Assembly: GCF_047654785.1 (NCBI RefSeq)
Contig: NZ_JASGKQ010000001.1
Span: 434,001-498,000, forward strand
Source of the DNA: Pelomonas sp047654785
Lineage (GTDB): Bacteria; Pseudomonadota; Gammaproteobacteria; Burkholderiales; Burkholderiaceae_C
Direction: 5' to 3'
DNA: 64,000 nt
Positions within the stretch are counted from its first letter, which is position 1. The number at the start of each line of letters is the position of its first letter. Shown in pieces: positions 18,208 through 27,161 of the stretch. Below the pieces are notes generated by a model. It was not told where the DNA came from and made no database searches. It worked only from the letters and a program-made list of their open reading frames with translations. The position numbers and the translations under genes are program-made.

Positions 18208-19461
18208 TCACCATGCACCCAGTTCGGTGCTGATTGCGACTTCGCAGTCGGGAAAGATTTCGAGCTTGGTCAGCTTCAGACGCACGCCGACGACGCCGGG
18301 CAGGCCCATCAGCCGGTTGCAGAGCTTGCCGAGCAGGGCTTCGACGAGGTCGGTGTGCTCCTGCGTGCATTCGTCGATGATGGCCGCGCGCACGCGGCGG
18401 TAGTCCAGCACGTGGCCGATGTCGGCATCGCGCGCCACCACGGGCAGCGCGCCGAGGTTGACCTCGGCGTCCACCTGGATGGGCTGGGGCCCGGTGCGCT
18501 CGAAGTCGAGCACGCCGAGCTTGGCGCGGAAGCGCAGCCCCTGCAGGTGGATGACCTGGCGGTTGTTGTGGCGCACCGGGGCGCAGGCGGCCTGCGGGCG
18601 CAGCGCCTGCTCGATCTGCTTGGCGGCCTGCACGCCGTCGGCCAGCGCGGTCTGCACGCAGGGGTGCCAGCGGCCGCTGGCGTCCCCGGCGACGAAGGCG
18701 TGCTGGCGGGCATGCGCGTCCAGCAGCGCGAAGGCCGAGGGTTCGGGCTCGAAGCCCAGCAGCGCGGCAGCATGCGCGAAGCGCTCGGCGCCGACGCTGA
18801 CGCCGCCGTCGTCCGGCAGCAGCGCGTCGGGCAGCGGCGTGGACAGGCGCAGCGCGATGCGCGGGTGGGCCTGCGCGCGCTCGGCCAGGTGGGCCTGGGC
18901 GCGCCAGCCGCCGCGGGCCCAGACGGTCACGTCGAAGCCGCGCTCGGCCAGGAAGAGGGCGTTCTCGGCCGCGTTGTCGCCCGCGCCCAGCAGCAGCACG
19001 CGGCCCGGCGCGAGCGTGGCGCGGCAGGCGGTCAGCGTGGCGGCGTCCATCACGCGCGCATGCGGCGACGCGAAATAGCGCGCCGGCCGCAGCAGGCGCA
19101 GCCCGGTGGCGACCAGCAGCGCCCGCGCCCGCACGCGCTCGCCGCCGGCGAGCTGCAGCGTCCAGCCCTCGGGCGCGTGGCGGGCGGATTCGACCCGGGC
19201 GCCCAGCCGCAGCGCGAGGCCCGGCATGGCCTGGACCTGGGCGGCGTAGCGGCCGGCCAGGTCGGACAGGCGCGCGCCGGGTTCGCCCAGCACCCAGTCC
19301 TGCGCGAAGTCCAGCCCGGCCAGCGTCGCGCACAGCCGTGGCTCGCGCTCGACGAGCAGCGCCGAGAGCCCCAACTGGCCGAGCCAGGAAGCGGCGCTGC
19401 AGCCGGCGGGGCCGCCGCCGAGGATGGCGACGTCGAAGGGATGCGGCGCGGCGGCGGTCAT
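18208..19461 (-). CDS. folB: Flavin-dependent oxidoreductase fused in frame to FolB (dihydroneopterin aldolase)
   Basis: One open frame of 417 residues, ATG 19461. Residues 1 to ~290 are a thioredoxin-reductase-like FAD/NAD(P) protein: FAD-binding VAILGGGPAGCSAA, VATGLRLLRP, second dinucleotide fold VLLLGAGDNAAENALF and terminal FVAGDASGR. There is no CxxC redox pair. Residues ~300-417 are a full-length FolB domain (GLRFRAKLGVLDFERTGPQPIQV, HVLDYRRVRAAIIDE, KLTKLEIFPDCEVAI). FolB splits dihydroneopterin to hydroxymethyl-dihydropterin in folate synthesis. No stop separates the two parts. A GTG at 18576 could start FolB alone (122 residues), but it has no clear ribosome site. The start overlaps the upstream gene's stop by 4 bases. 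Confidence 0.8.
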   Translation of the reverse strand: MTAAAPHPFDVAILGGGPAGCSAASWLGQLGLSALLVEREPRLCATLAGLDFAQDWVLGEPGARLSDLAGRYAAQVQAMPGLALRLGARVESARHAPEGWTLQLAGGERVRARALLVATGLRLLRPARYFASPHARVMDAATLTACRATLAPGRVLLLGAGDNAAENALFLAERGFDVTVWARGGWRAQAHLAERAQAHPRIALRLSTPLPDALLPDDGGVSVGAERFAHAAALLGFEPEPSAFALLDAHARQHAFVAGDASGRWHPCVQTALADGVQAAKQIEQALRPQAACAPVRHNNRQVIHLQGLRFRAKLGVLDFERTGPQPIQVDAEVNLGALPVVARDADIGHVLDYRRVRAAIIDECTQEHTDLVEALLGKLCNRLMGLPGVVGVRLKLTKLEIFPDCEVAISTELGAW

Positions 19462-20264
19462 GGCGCGGCCTGCAGCCCGCTGGCGCGCAGCTCGCCGAAG
19501 ACGACGCCGGTGGCGATGCACAGGTCTTCGGCGAAGTAGCGCTTCAGGTAGGGATTGGCTAGGAAGTGCTGCTGCAGCTTCTGGCGCAACGACACCTGCA
19601 CCTCGGTGACGGCCTCCGTGCGGCCGAGCACGCTGACGCGGATCGCGTAGCCCTCCTCGACGGCGCCCTGCAGCGTGCCCGCGAAGTGCTTCAGCAGCGG
19701 ATGCGAGCGCACCCGGTCGAGGTTGTGGCGGTCGATGAACTCCACCGGCTCCTGCCCGGCCAGCGCCGCAGTGCTCAGCGGCAGCGCGGCGACCAGCTCG
19801 ATGTTGAAGACGTTCATCTTCACGTCGATGACGGCCGGCGGCGGCCCGGGCTCGGCCCAGTCGAGCCCGATGCGCACATAGGAGCGCCCCTGGGCGCGGC
19901 GCAGCAGATGCGCCCGGCGGAACGGGAAGCCGCTGTCGCGGTGGTCGGCGCAGGCGGCCTCCAGCCGCGGAAACACCGTGCGCTCGAGGAAGCGGGCCAC
20001 CAGTTCGTCGATCTGGCGCGTCGAGGTGCGGCGGATGCCGATCGCGGCGATCACCGCGAACAGCATCGGCAGCAGCACGACGAGGGACTGGGCACCGGCC
20101 TCGCGGACCTTGTCGGCGCCCAGCGCCATCGCCGCCGCTGCGCCGGCCAGCCCGGCCAGCACGAGCAGGCTCAAGCCGGCGATGGCCGCCACGGGCAGCG
20201 TGACGACGATCTCGTGCAGGCTGCTGCTGGCGGGGCCGGTGGTGGAGGGCTCGTCGGACTTCAT
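19458..20264 (-). CDS. Hypothetical protein with two N-terminal membrane segments
   Basis: 268 residues from ATG 20264. Two hydrophobic segments lie at about residues 15-50 (VTLPVAAIAGLSLLVLAGLAG) and 60-85 (SLVVLLPMLFAVIAAIGI). The remaining 185 residues form a soluble domain with FPFRRAHLLRRAQGRSYVRIG, MNVFNIELVAALPLS and a C-terminal YLKRYFAEDLCIATGV. I do not recognise the family. It sits between msrQ and the flavin oxidoreductase-FolB gene, which it overlaps by 4 bases, so translational coupling is likely. Confidence 0.65.
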   Translation of the reverse strand: MKSDEPSTTGPASSSLHEIVVTLPVAAIAGLSLLVLAGLAGAAAAMALGADKVREAGAQSLVVLLPMLFAVIAAIGIRRTSTRQIDELVARFLERTVFPRLEAACADHRDSGFPFRRAHLLRRAQGRSYVRIGLDWAEPGPPPAVIDVKMNVFNIELVAALPLSTAALAGQEPVEFIDRHNLDRVRSHPLLKHFAGTLQGAVEEGYAIRVSVLGRTEAVTEVQVSLRQKLQQHFLANPYLKRYFAEDLCIATGVVFGELRASGLQAAP

Positions 20265-20285
20265 GGCGGGCGGCAAAGCCGCCGA

Positions 20286-20897
20286 TTATCCCCGCCCCAC
20301 CCCGTGCCACAGCCGCCAGCCCAGCAGCCCCGCCAGCACCGCGCCATAGACGGCCGGTTCCGTGAAGTCGTGCTTGCCGGCGCGCATCCAGACGAAGTGC
20401 AGCAGCGCGACGACGGCGATGGCGTACACCGTCCGGTGCAGCGCCCGCCAGCGCCGCGCGCCCAGGGCCTTGGCGGCGCGGTTGAAGCTGGTGGCGGCCA
20501 GCGGCAGCATCAGCGCCCAGGCGGTGAAGCCCATCAGGATGAAGGGGCGCCGGGCGATGTCGGCCGCGATGTCGCCGGGCACCAGGCCCATGTCCAGCCA
20601 GCCATAGGCCAGCAGGTGCAGGCTGGCGTAGCCGAAGCTGGACACGCCCAGCGGCCGCCGCAGGCGCGCCAGCGCGGCCAGGCCCGTGATCTCGCGCAGC
20701 GGCGTGACGGCCAGCGTCAGCCACAGGCCGCGCAACGCCCAGTCGCCCAGGCCGCAGATCAGCGCCTCGGCCGGGTTGGCGCCCAGCCGGCCGGCGAACG
20801 CGCCCCAGGCCAGCCCGGCCAGCGGCGCCAGGCACAGCAGCCACGGCACCGGCCGGGCCGCGCGATGCAGCAGCGCGCGGTGCAGCCACGCCCGCAT
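20286..20897 (-). CDS. msrQ: MsrQ, heme-binding membrane subunit of the MsrPQ methionine sulfoxide reductase
   Basis: 203 residues with five to six predicted membrane helices and the ferric-reductase-like family pattern: WALRGLWLTLAVTPLR, GVSSFGYASLHLLAYGW, RWRALHRTVYAIAVVALLHFVW. The His residues in these helices are the usual heme ligands. MsrQ passes electrons from the quinone pool to MsrP. Its start codon overlaps the msrP stop by one base, the normal msrP-msrQ arrangement. Confidence 0.93.
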   Translation of the reverse strand: MRAWLHRALLHRAARPVPWLLCLAPLAGLAWGAFAGRLGANPAEALICGLGDWALRGLWLTLAVTPLREITGLAALARLRRPLGVSSFGYASLHLLAYGWLDMGLVPGDIAADIARRPFILMGFTAWALMLPLAATSFNRAAKALGARRWRALHRTVYAIAVVALLHFVWMRAGKHDFTEPAVYGAVLAGLLGWRLWHGVGRG

Positions 20898-21865
20898 CAG
20901 AAGTGCTTCTTCAGGTCCATGCCGGCGTAGAGCTGGCCCACCTGCGCCTCGTAGCCGTTGAACATCAGCGTGGGCCGCTTCCTGGCGAACAGGCCGTCCT
21001 CGCCGATGCGACGCTCCGTCGCCTGGCTCCAGCGCGGGTGGGCCACGTGGGGATTCACGTTCGAATAGAAGCCGTACTCCTGCGGCGCGCTCTGCTCCCA
21101 ACTGGAGCGCGGCTGCTTCTCCACGAAGCGGATTCGGACGAGGCTCTTGGCCGACTTGAAGCCGTATTTCCACGGCAGCACGATGCGCACCGGCGCGCCG
21201 TTCTGGTTGGGCAGCACCTCGCCGTACATGCCGAAGGCCAGCAGCGCCAGCGGGTGCCGGGCCTCGTCCATGCGCAGGCCCTCGACGTAGGGCCAGTCCA
21301 GCACGCCGGAGCGCAGCCCCGGCATCTGCGCGCGGTCGGCCAGCGACGTGAACTCGACGAACCGGGCCTTGCCGGTGGGCTCGGCCTTCCTGATGAGCTC
21401 GGCCAGCGGGTAGCCCACCCACGGGATCACCATGCTCCAGCCCTCCACGCAGCGCAGGCGGTAGACGCGCTCCTCCATCGGCGCGAGCCGGAGCAGCGTG
21501 TCCAGGTCGTAGCGGCCGGGCCGGGCGCACTCGCCCTCGACGGCCACCGTCCACGGGCGCGGCTTGAGCGTGTGGGCGCGCTCGGCGGGGTCGGACTTGT
21601 CGGTACCGAACTCGTAGAAGTTGTTGTACGAGGTGGCGTCGGCGTAGGCGGTGGGCTTGTCCAGCACCACGGCGCCCGCCGCGGTGGATCGCTGGCCGGG
21701 CAGCCTGGCCAGCCTGCCGCCGCCGGGCGTGGTCTGGGCCAGCACCTGCGGTGCGGCGGCCGCCAGGCCGAGGCCGGCCAGCGCGGCGCGGCGGGTCAGG
21801 TAGGTGGTGCGCGGGGTGATCTCGCTGGGGCGGGGCGCGTGAGGGGTGGGGATTCGGATCAGCAT
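20897..21865 (-). CDS. msrP: MsrP, periplasmic molybdopterin methionine sulfoxide reductase subunit
   Basis: 322 residues. The N-terminus carries a twin-arginine-type signal (TRRAALAGLGLAAAAPQVLA). The molybdopterin domain has NNFYEFGTDKSDP, the molybdenum-ligand cysteine in YRLRCVEGWSMVIPW and ending LYAGMDLKKHF. MsrPQ repairs oxidised methionines on envelope proteins. The gene starts a four- or five-gene minus-strand run (msrP-msrQ-unknown-folB fusion-ttcA). About 150 bases separate it from the divergent cas operon. Export depends on the Tat system, whose genes lie at 36.3-37.8 kb. Confidence 0.94.
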   Translation of the reverse strand: MLIRIPTPHAPRPSEITPRTTYLTRRAALAGLGLAAAAPQVLAQTTPGGGRLARLPGQRSTAAGAVVLDKPTAYADATSYNNFYEFGTDKSDPAERAHTLKPRPWTVAVEGECARPGRYDLDTLLRLAPMEERVYRLRCVEGWSMVIPWVGYPLAELIRKAEPTGKARFVEFTSLADRAQMPGLRSGVLDWPYVEGLRMDEARHPLALLAFGMYGEVLPNQNGAPVRIVLPWKYGFKSAKSLVRIRFVEKQPRSSWEQSAPQEYGFYSNVNPHVAHPRWSQATERRIGEDGLFARKRPTLMFNGYEAQVGQLYAGMDLKKHF

Positions 21866-22017
21866 GGGTGTCCTGGGTGCAGTGGCCGGGCTGGATCGCG
21901 CCGATGAGGCGATAACTTACACCGCTTGGTCCGGCTGGCGCTGGCCCTTTCAGAAATGACGGCAGTCGTTTGATGGCATGGGATGGCGGCGGGATGAGCG
22001 CTCTACAGTCGCCCGCC

Positions 22018-25000
22018 ATGACCGCTGCATTGCTGCCCGCATCCATGATCGAGCCCTGGGGCAAGCTTCAGCGCGACGACTCCAGCCAACGCCTGAGTCT
22101 CGTCGGGCATTGCATCGACGTGGCCGCCGTGTTCTCGGCCTTGTTGGCACTGCCGACGATGCGTCGGCGTGTCGAGGCGCTCGCCGGGCGCGTGCTGACC
22201 GATCAGGACGTGGAGCGCCTGACGGTGCTGTGCTTCCTGCACGATGTCGGCAAGGCTTCTGCCGGCTTTTATGCGAAGTCGCTGCCGAAGCCGGATGTGC
22301 AGGCGTGGCAGCGCGCCTTTGGCGTGCCTGATTCCCAGCTCGGGCATACCCATGTGGTGGCGCCGTTGTGCGCAGGTGGCGATTTCGAGCCGCACCAGCA
22401 AGCGCTGCGGCTGTGGGAATGGTGCGGCTGGTGGCCGAACGCGATCGAGCTCTGGCTGGCTGCGGTCTCCCATCGCGGTCAGCCGATCACATTGCAGGCC
22501 ATGACGAGCACCGCCGCTGGCCGCTGGCCCACGTGGACGGCACCAGTGGCCGGCTATGAACCGCTGCAGGGTCTGCGGCGACTGGGTGAGGCCATCACGC
22601 GGCTGTGGCCACGGGCGTTCGAGGGTGGCCCTGGCCTGGCTTGGCCATCGGGCCTGGTGCATGCCTTTGCCGGACTGGTGTCGCTGGCCGACTGGATCGG
22701 CTCCAACACCGATCATTTCGACTACGGCTTTGCTGCGCAGGACGAGTCGCGTTGGGCGCCGGCGCGTGGACGGGCGGCTCGTGCGCTGTGCGAGATCGGC
22801 CTGGACCTGGCCGCCGCCCGGGCCGACTTGGCTACGCGCCGGCCTGGCTTCCAGGTACTGTTCGACAACCCGCCGCGGCCCATGCAGGAGGCTGCGGCCA
22901 CGCGGCTGGACGAGCGTCTCGTCATCCTCGAGGCCGAGACTGGCAGCGGCAAGACCGAGGCGGCGCTGTGGCGTTTCACCAAGCTCTTCGAGGCTGGCGA
23001 GGTCGATGCGCTGAGCTTCTTGCTGCCGACACGCGTGGCGGCCGGCGGCATCTACGAGCGCTTGCAAGGCTTCGTCGAGCGGGTCTTTCCCAATCCGGCC
23101 ACGCGGCCTGCCTGGGTGCTGGCCGTGCCTGGCGATCTGCGTGCCAATGGTGTCCAGGGGGAGCGTCAGCCCGGCCTGCCATTCGCCGGCGTGCTGTGGC
23201 CGGACAGCGTCTCGCCTGAGTCGCGTTTCTGGTCCGCAGAACATAGCAAACGCTACTTCGCTGCGGGGCTGTTGGCCGGTACGGTTGACCAGTTCTTGCT
23301 GAGCGCGTTGCAAACCGGCCATGCGCACCTGCGCGGCGCCTTGAGTCTGCGCAGTCTTGTCGTCGTGGATGAGGTGCATGCCTCCGACCCCTACATGACC
23401 CGACTGCTGCGCGCTGCGCTGGCGCGGCATGCGGCGGCGGGCGGGCATGCGCTGCTGTTGTCAGCCACGCTGACTGGCGCCGCACGCAGTACCCTGCTGG
23501 CGGCGGGCCAGCCGGTGCGACGGCGGGGCGGTTTCCATAGGCTCCCGGCGCCGCCTGAGGCCTGGGCCCGCCGCGATGCGCCTTATCCCTGCCTCGCGCA
23601 TGCCCAGGGTCTCGACGCTGCCGATCCCGCAGCGGTCGCATCGGCGCCGAACAAGCGCGTGCGCTGTGTGCTGCTGGCTGCGTTGGGGGACCCGGCCCAG
23701 GTGGCGCGTCGAGCCCGGGCTGCCCTCGAACGGGGACAGCGCGTGCTGATTCTGCGCAACACCGTCGGCCTGGCGCTTGCCACGCAGCGCGCGCTGGAGG
23801 CTGAACTGGGGCCCGATCATCCCGCGCTGTTTCGGGTCGCCGGTCACGTCGTGCTGCACCACGGCCGCTATGCCCGAGAGGACCGCAGGCGGCTCGACGC
23901 GGCCGTGGCCGAGCGCTTCGGCAAAGGCGCGGTTGCGTCGCGTGAGCCGGTCGTACTGGCGGGGACGCAGACGTTGGAAATTTCCATAGATTGCGATGCC
24001 GATCTGCTGATCACCGACCTGGCGCCAGTGGACGTGCTGTTGCAACGGCTCGGGCGTTTGCATCGCCACGCTGAGCGCCATCCGCTTCGGCCCGGCGGCC
24101 ACGACGTGGCGGAGGCCGTCGTGCTGGTGCCGGACCGGCGCGCGCTCGATCCGATGCTGCGCCCGGGTGGCGCACGCGGCGTGGGCTGGGGCGCCAGGAG
24201 CGCCTACCCCAATCTGCTGGCCATTGAAGCCTGCTGGCGCGAGATCGAAGCCGGGCGCGAATGGCTGATCCCACAGGACAACCGCCGCCTCGTCGAGGCC
24301 GGCTGTGACGGCGAGGTGCTTCGCCAACTGGCGGACTCGCTTGGCGCCCCCTGGCCCGCCCATTGGTTGGACCTGCAAGGCAAGGCCAGCGGCCAGCGAA
24401 CGGCGGCGGACGTGGTGACGCTGGACTGGCTGCGTCCCTGGGCCGAAGCAGCACCGGGCGAACTGCAGGCCGAGGCGCGCACTCGGCTCGGCCTGGATGC
24501 GTTTCGTGTGGTGTTGCCCGAACCTTGGGTCACGCCGCTGGGACAAGTCTTGACGGCACTCGACCTGCCGGCCTGGATGTGGCCGGTCGAACCCGCGAGC
24601 CTGTCGGTGGAACGCATGCCCTTTGGCGGCAGCACCCGGTCGCGTGTGTCCTCCCAGGCGCTGAAGCGGCGCTGGCGCTTTGCCGGTCAGGAGAGCCACG
24701 AGCGTGCCCGTGCCGTGCCGTTCTCGCTGCAATCGCTCGGTTTGCCGATGGGCGAACGGACCAAGGAGGTCATCGAACGCGCCGTGCTGCCTCAGGCTCG
24801 CGCTGGCCTGGTGCCGTTGCACGTGACGGCCGAGGCCGCATTGCGCGATGCCCTCATTACCGCGCTCTACGGCGACAAGGCAGCTGACGCGAAGAGCAGG
24901 CAGGCGCTGTTCTTCGGTGAGCCCGAGATCGACTATCTACGCGACGTTTGTCGCAGCCTGCTGGAGCAGGGGGCCACCCTGCCTGCGCTGTGCGGTGAGC

Positions 25001-25731
25001 AGGATCCCGACAAGTCAGCCCTCAAGGCCTGGGGCGACGTGCTGAAGGCCCAGCTTGCGCCGCTGCGCAAGAACCTGACCGAACTGGGCAAGGCCAACCT
25101 CGGCACGGCGGGGCTGGAATCCGCACTGTGGGGGCGGATGGTCACCTCCGACCCCGATGCCAACCGCGATGCCGCAGTGCACGTAGCGCACGCATTCACC
25201 GTGCACGCCATCGAGCGCGAACTGGACTACGTGACCGCCGTGGACGACTTGCGCCGTCGGGACGGCGGGGTCGGTTCTGCCGGCATCTTCGACATTGAGC
25301 TGACCAGCGGGCTCTACTACCTCTATCTCTGCGTCGACGTGGAACTGCTCGTCGCCAATCTTGGCGGCGATGCGGTCCAGGCCGCCGCCGTGCTGGGCCG
25401 GCTGACCCAACTCGTCGCGCGCGTCTCGCCCGGCGCGAAGAAGGGCAGCACGGCGCCCTATGCGCACGCCGAGTTCCTGCTCATCGAAACCGGCGACGAT
25501 CAGCCCCGCACGTTGGCCAATGCCTACCGTGACGCGTTGGACCTGCGCGGCGGTGAGCTGTTCGGCCGTGCCGTGAGGGCCTTGCAGTCGCACCTCGGCC
25601 AGTTCGACGCCGCCTACGGAGCGGCCACGCAGCGTGCCCAACTCAGCGTCACGCCGCCCGCGCTGGAAGGCGTGCCGGTGCTGGGCATGGATGCGCTCGC
25701 CGTCTGGCTGGCCGCGCAGATCCAGGGGTGA
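22018..25731 (+). CDS. cas3-cas7: Cas3-Cas7e fusion: HD nuclease/helicase joined in frame to a Cas7e crRNA-backbone subunit
   Basis: One uninterrupted frame of 1237 residues (alternative in-frame starts at 21970 and 21994). Residues 1 to ~865 are Cas3. The HD nuclease shows GHCIDVAAVF, FLHDVGKA near 74, SHRGQPI and SLADWIGSN. The helicase shows Walker A AETGSGKTEAA near 305, VVDEVHASD near 450, LLSATLTG near 480 and QRLGRLHRH near 675. From ~865 the protein is Cas7e: MPFGGSTRSRVSSQALKRRW, ESALWGRMVTSDPDAN, AAVHVAHAFTVHA, DYVTAVDDL and FDIELTSGLYYLYL. Only the first 25-30 Cas7 residues, where an NRDD motif is usual, are missing. Normally cas8e and cse2 lie between cas3 and cas7; neither is present. 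All catalytic motifs survive, against simple decay. Confidence 0.88.
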   Translation: MTAALLPASMIEPWGKLQRDDSSQRLSLVGHCIDVAAVFSALLALPTMRRRVEALAGRVLTDQDVERLTVLCFLHDVGKASAGFYAKSLPKPDVQAWQRAFGVPDSQLGHTHVVAPLCAGGDFEPHQQALRLWEWCGWWPNAIELWLAAVSHRGQPITLQAMTSTAAGRWPTWTAPVAGYEPLQGLRRLGEAITRLWPRAFEGGPGLAWPSGLVHAFAGLVSLADWIGSNTDHFDYGFAAQDESRWAPARGRAARALCEIGLDLAAARADLATRRPGFQVLFDNPPRPMQEAAATRLDERLVILEAETGSGKTEAALWRFTKLFEAGEVDALSFLLPTRVAAGGIYERLQGFVERVFPNPATRPAWVLAVPGDLRANGVQGERQPGLPFAGVLWPDSVSPESRFWSAEHSKRYFAAGLLAGTVDQFLLSALQTGHAHLRGALSLRSLVVVDEVHASDPYMTRLLRAALARHAAAGGHALLLSATLTGAARSTLLAAGQPVRRRGGFHRLPAPPEAWARRDAPYPCLAHAQGLDAADPAAVASAPNKRVRCVLLAALGDPAQVARRARAALERGQRVLILRNTVGLALATQRALEAELGPDHPALFRVAGHVVLHHGRYAREDRRRLDAAVAERFGKGAVASREPVVLAGTQTLEISIDCDADLLITDLAPVDVLLQRLGRLHRHAERHPLRPGGHDVAEAVVLVPDRRALDPMLRPGGARGVGWGARSAYPNLLAIEACWREIEAGREWLIPQDNRRLVEAGCDGEVLRQLADSLGAPWPAHWLDLQGKASGQRTAADVVTLDWLRPWAEAAPGELQAEARTRLGLDAFRVVLPEPWVTPLGQVLTALDLPAWMWPVEPASLSVERMPFGGSTRSRVSSQALKRRWRFAGQESHERARAVPFSLQSLGLPMGERTKEVIERAVLPQARAGLVPLHVTAEAALRDALITALYGDKAADAKSRQALFFGEPEIDYLRDVCRSLLEQGATLPALCGEQDPDKSALKAWGDVLKAQLAPLRKNLTELGKANLGTAGLESALWGRMVTSDPDANRDAAVHVAHAFTVHAIERELDYVTAVDDLRRRDGGVGSAGIFDIELTSGLYYLYLCVDVELLVANLGGDAVQAAAVLGRLTQLVARVSPGAKKGSTAPYAHAEFLLIETGDDQPRTLANAYRDALDLRGGELFGRAVRALQSHLGQFDAAYGAATQRAQLSVTPPALEGVPVLGMDALAVWLAAQIQG

Positions 25732-25734
25732 GTG

Positions 25735-26427
25735 ATGAGCGACAGCCCCCACCTGCTGTTGCGGCTCGAAGGCCCACTGATGGCCTTCGGCGGGCCGGCC
25801 GTGGACCAGTTCCGCCCCGTGCAGCCCTGGCCGGCAATATCGCTGCTGACCGGCCTGCTCGGCAACGCGCTTGGCTGGCGCCGCCAGGAAGGCGCGCGGC
25901 TTGATCGATTGCAAGCCCGCTTGCGCTGGGCGGCTCGGCTCGACCGTGAAGGCGTGCCGCTGACCGAATTCCAGACCGCCCAGCTCGGCAAGGACGATCT
26001 CGGCTGGACCACCCGTGGCCAGCCTGAAGGCCGCGACGGCGGACCCGACTCCTACAAATCACCGCATCTGCGCTGGCGCATGCACCGTGCCGACGCATCC
26101 GTGCTCGTCGCGCTCGCGCTCTCGCCGGCTGACGAAGCGCCCACGCTCGATGCGCTCGCTCAAGCGCTACAACGTCCGGCCCGGCCGCTCTTCCTCGGCC
26201 GCAAGGCCTGTCTGCCCGCGACACCGCTGTTCGCTGGCTGGCAGGCTGCCGCCGATCCGCTGAGTGCCGTGCTGGCTGGCCTGACTGCCCAGGCGCGGCC
26301 TGCCGTCTTTTACGGCGACGGCGCTGGTCCGGCCGGCCCGGTGCGCCACCTGACCAGCGACGAGCGTCGCTTCACCCTCGACCTGCACGCCGGCCGGCAG
26401 ACCGTCTACGAATGGATGCGCTCATGA
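25735..26427 (+). CDS. cas5e: Cas5e, crRNA 5'-handle-binding Cascade subunit
   Basis: 230 residues from ATG 25735; GTG at 25732 directly after the fusion stop is an alternative. The Cas5 opening LLLRLEGPLMAFGG is present, then a variant of the usual P-T-K-S segment (PWPAISLLTGLLGNALGW), the conserved RWRMHRADA block and PLFLGRKACLPATP near the C-terminus. In I-E Cascade Cas5e caps the 5' handle of the crRNA and contacts Cas8e. Cas8e is missing here, so its partner would have to be the Cas7 part of the fusion or Cas6e. Spacing of 3 bases from the fusion indicates one operon. Confidence 0.85.
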   Translation: MSDSPHLLLRLEGPLMAFGGPAVDQFRPVQPWPAISLLTGLLGNALGWRRQEGARLDRLQARLRWAARLDREGVPLTEFQTAQLGKDDLGWTTRGQPEGRDGGPDSYKSPHLRWRMHRADASVLVALALSPADEAPTLDALAQALQRPARPLFLGRKACLPATPLFAGWQAAADPLSAVLAGLTAQARPAVFYGDGAGPAGPVRHLTSDERRFTLDLHAGRQTVYEWMRS

Positions 26428-27161
26428 GCCCGGCCGCTCCGACGCTGACGCTGCTGCAGACCCGCCCCGATCTTGCGTTGCTGCATCGCTGGGCTCAGGC
26501 CAGCGGCCAGCGAGCCTTGCGCGAAGACCTCGGCTACGCATTGCACGCCGCAGCCAAGGCCACGCTGGGTGGGCTGGCGCCCAAGCCCTTCGCGCTGGTG
26601 CAGCGCGCGGGCGGGTTGGCTCTCTTCGTGGGCTACAGCAGTGCCGATGCGGCGGACCTCGAACGTGTGGCGGCCTTCAGCGCTGGCGACGCGCTGGCCG
26701 CCCGGTCCCTCGGCTTGGCGGCGCTGAGCGCTCGCGCATTGCCCAGCGACTGGCGCGTTGGCGAGCTGCTGCGCTTCGAAGTGCGCTGTGCGCCCGTCGT
26801 TCGCAGCCGCAGCCAGGGCGGGGGCTATCCCGAGGTGGATGCGGTTCACCACCCGCTCTACGCGGCGGACGACCGCGAAGTCGCTTACCTCAGGTGGCTG
26901 GCCCGTGAACTGGCCCGCGACGACGCGGCCGAACTGGAGCATGGTGAACTGGTTGCCTTCCGCCTGGCCGCCATTGCACGCCGGGCTGCCCAGGCCGGTG
27001 GCGCCATCCGCACCACACAATGCGGTTTGCTGCCCGACGCGCAACTGCGGGGCCAACTGCGCGTGCGCGACGGCGCCGCCTTCCAGCGCTTGCTGGCGCG
27101 CGGCTTGGGACGGCACCGGGCCTTCGGTTTCGGCTGCCTGCTGCTGGCGCCGGCGGGGTGA
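26424..27161 (+). CDS. cas6e: Cas6e, CRISPR RNA-processing endoribonuclease
   Basis: 245 residues from ATG 26424, which overlaps the cas5e stop (ATGA). The N-terminal half holds LREDLGYALHAAAKATLGG, with a histidine in the region where Cas6e enzymes carry their catalytic His. The C-terminus has the Gly-rich loop GLGRHRAFGFGCLLLAP that binds the repeat hairpin. Cas6e cuts the repeat 3' of its stem-loop and stays on the crRNA. The repeats here have a suitable 6-bp stem (CCCCGC / GCGGGG). It is longer than E. coli CasE (199 residues). Confidence 0.86.
   Translation: MSPAAPTLTLLQTRPDLALLHRWAQASGQRALREDLGYALHAAAKATLGGLAPKPFALVQRAGGLALFVGYSSADAADLERVAAFSAGDALAARSLGLAALSARALPSDWRVGELLRFEVRCAPVVRSRSQGGGYPEVDAVHHPLYAADDREVAYLRWLARELARDDAAELEHGELVAFRLAAIARRAAQAGGAIRTTQCGLLPDAQLRGQLRVRDGAAFQRLLARGLGRHRAFGFGCLLLAPAG

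Noticed and set aside
14582..18403. Plus-strand ORF of 1273 codons over glmU and ttcA
   Set aside because: Both glmU and ttcA on the opposite strand have full family motifs; the long frame is a GC artefact.
21866..22017. Promoter of the cas operon
   Set aside because: The 150 bases between msrP and cas3 contain no convincing -35/-10 pair or operator that I could support.
22018..25731. Reading the Cas3-Cas7 gene as a pseudogene
   Set aside because: No stop or frameshift was found over 1237 codons and all catalytic motifs are kept; loss of cas8e and cse2 is noted as a finding instead.
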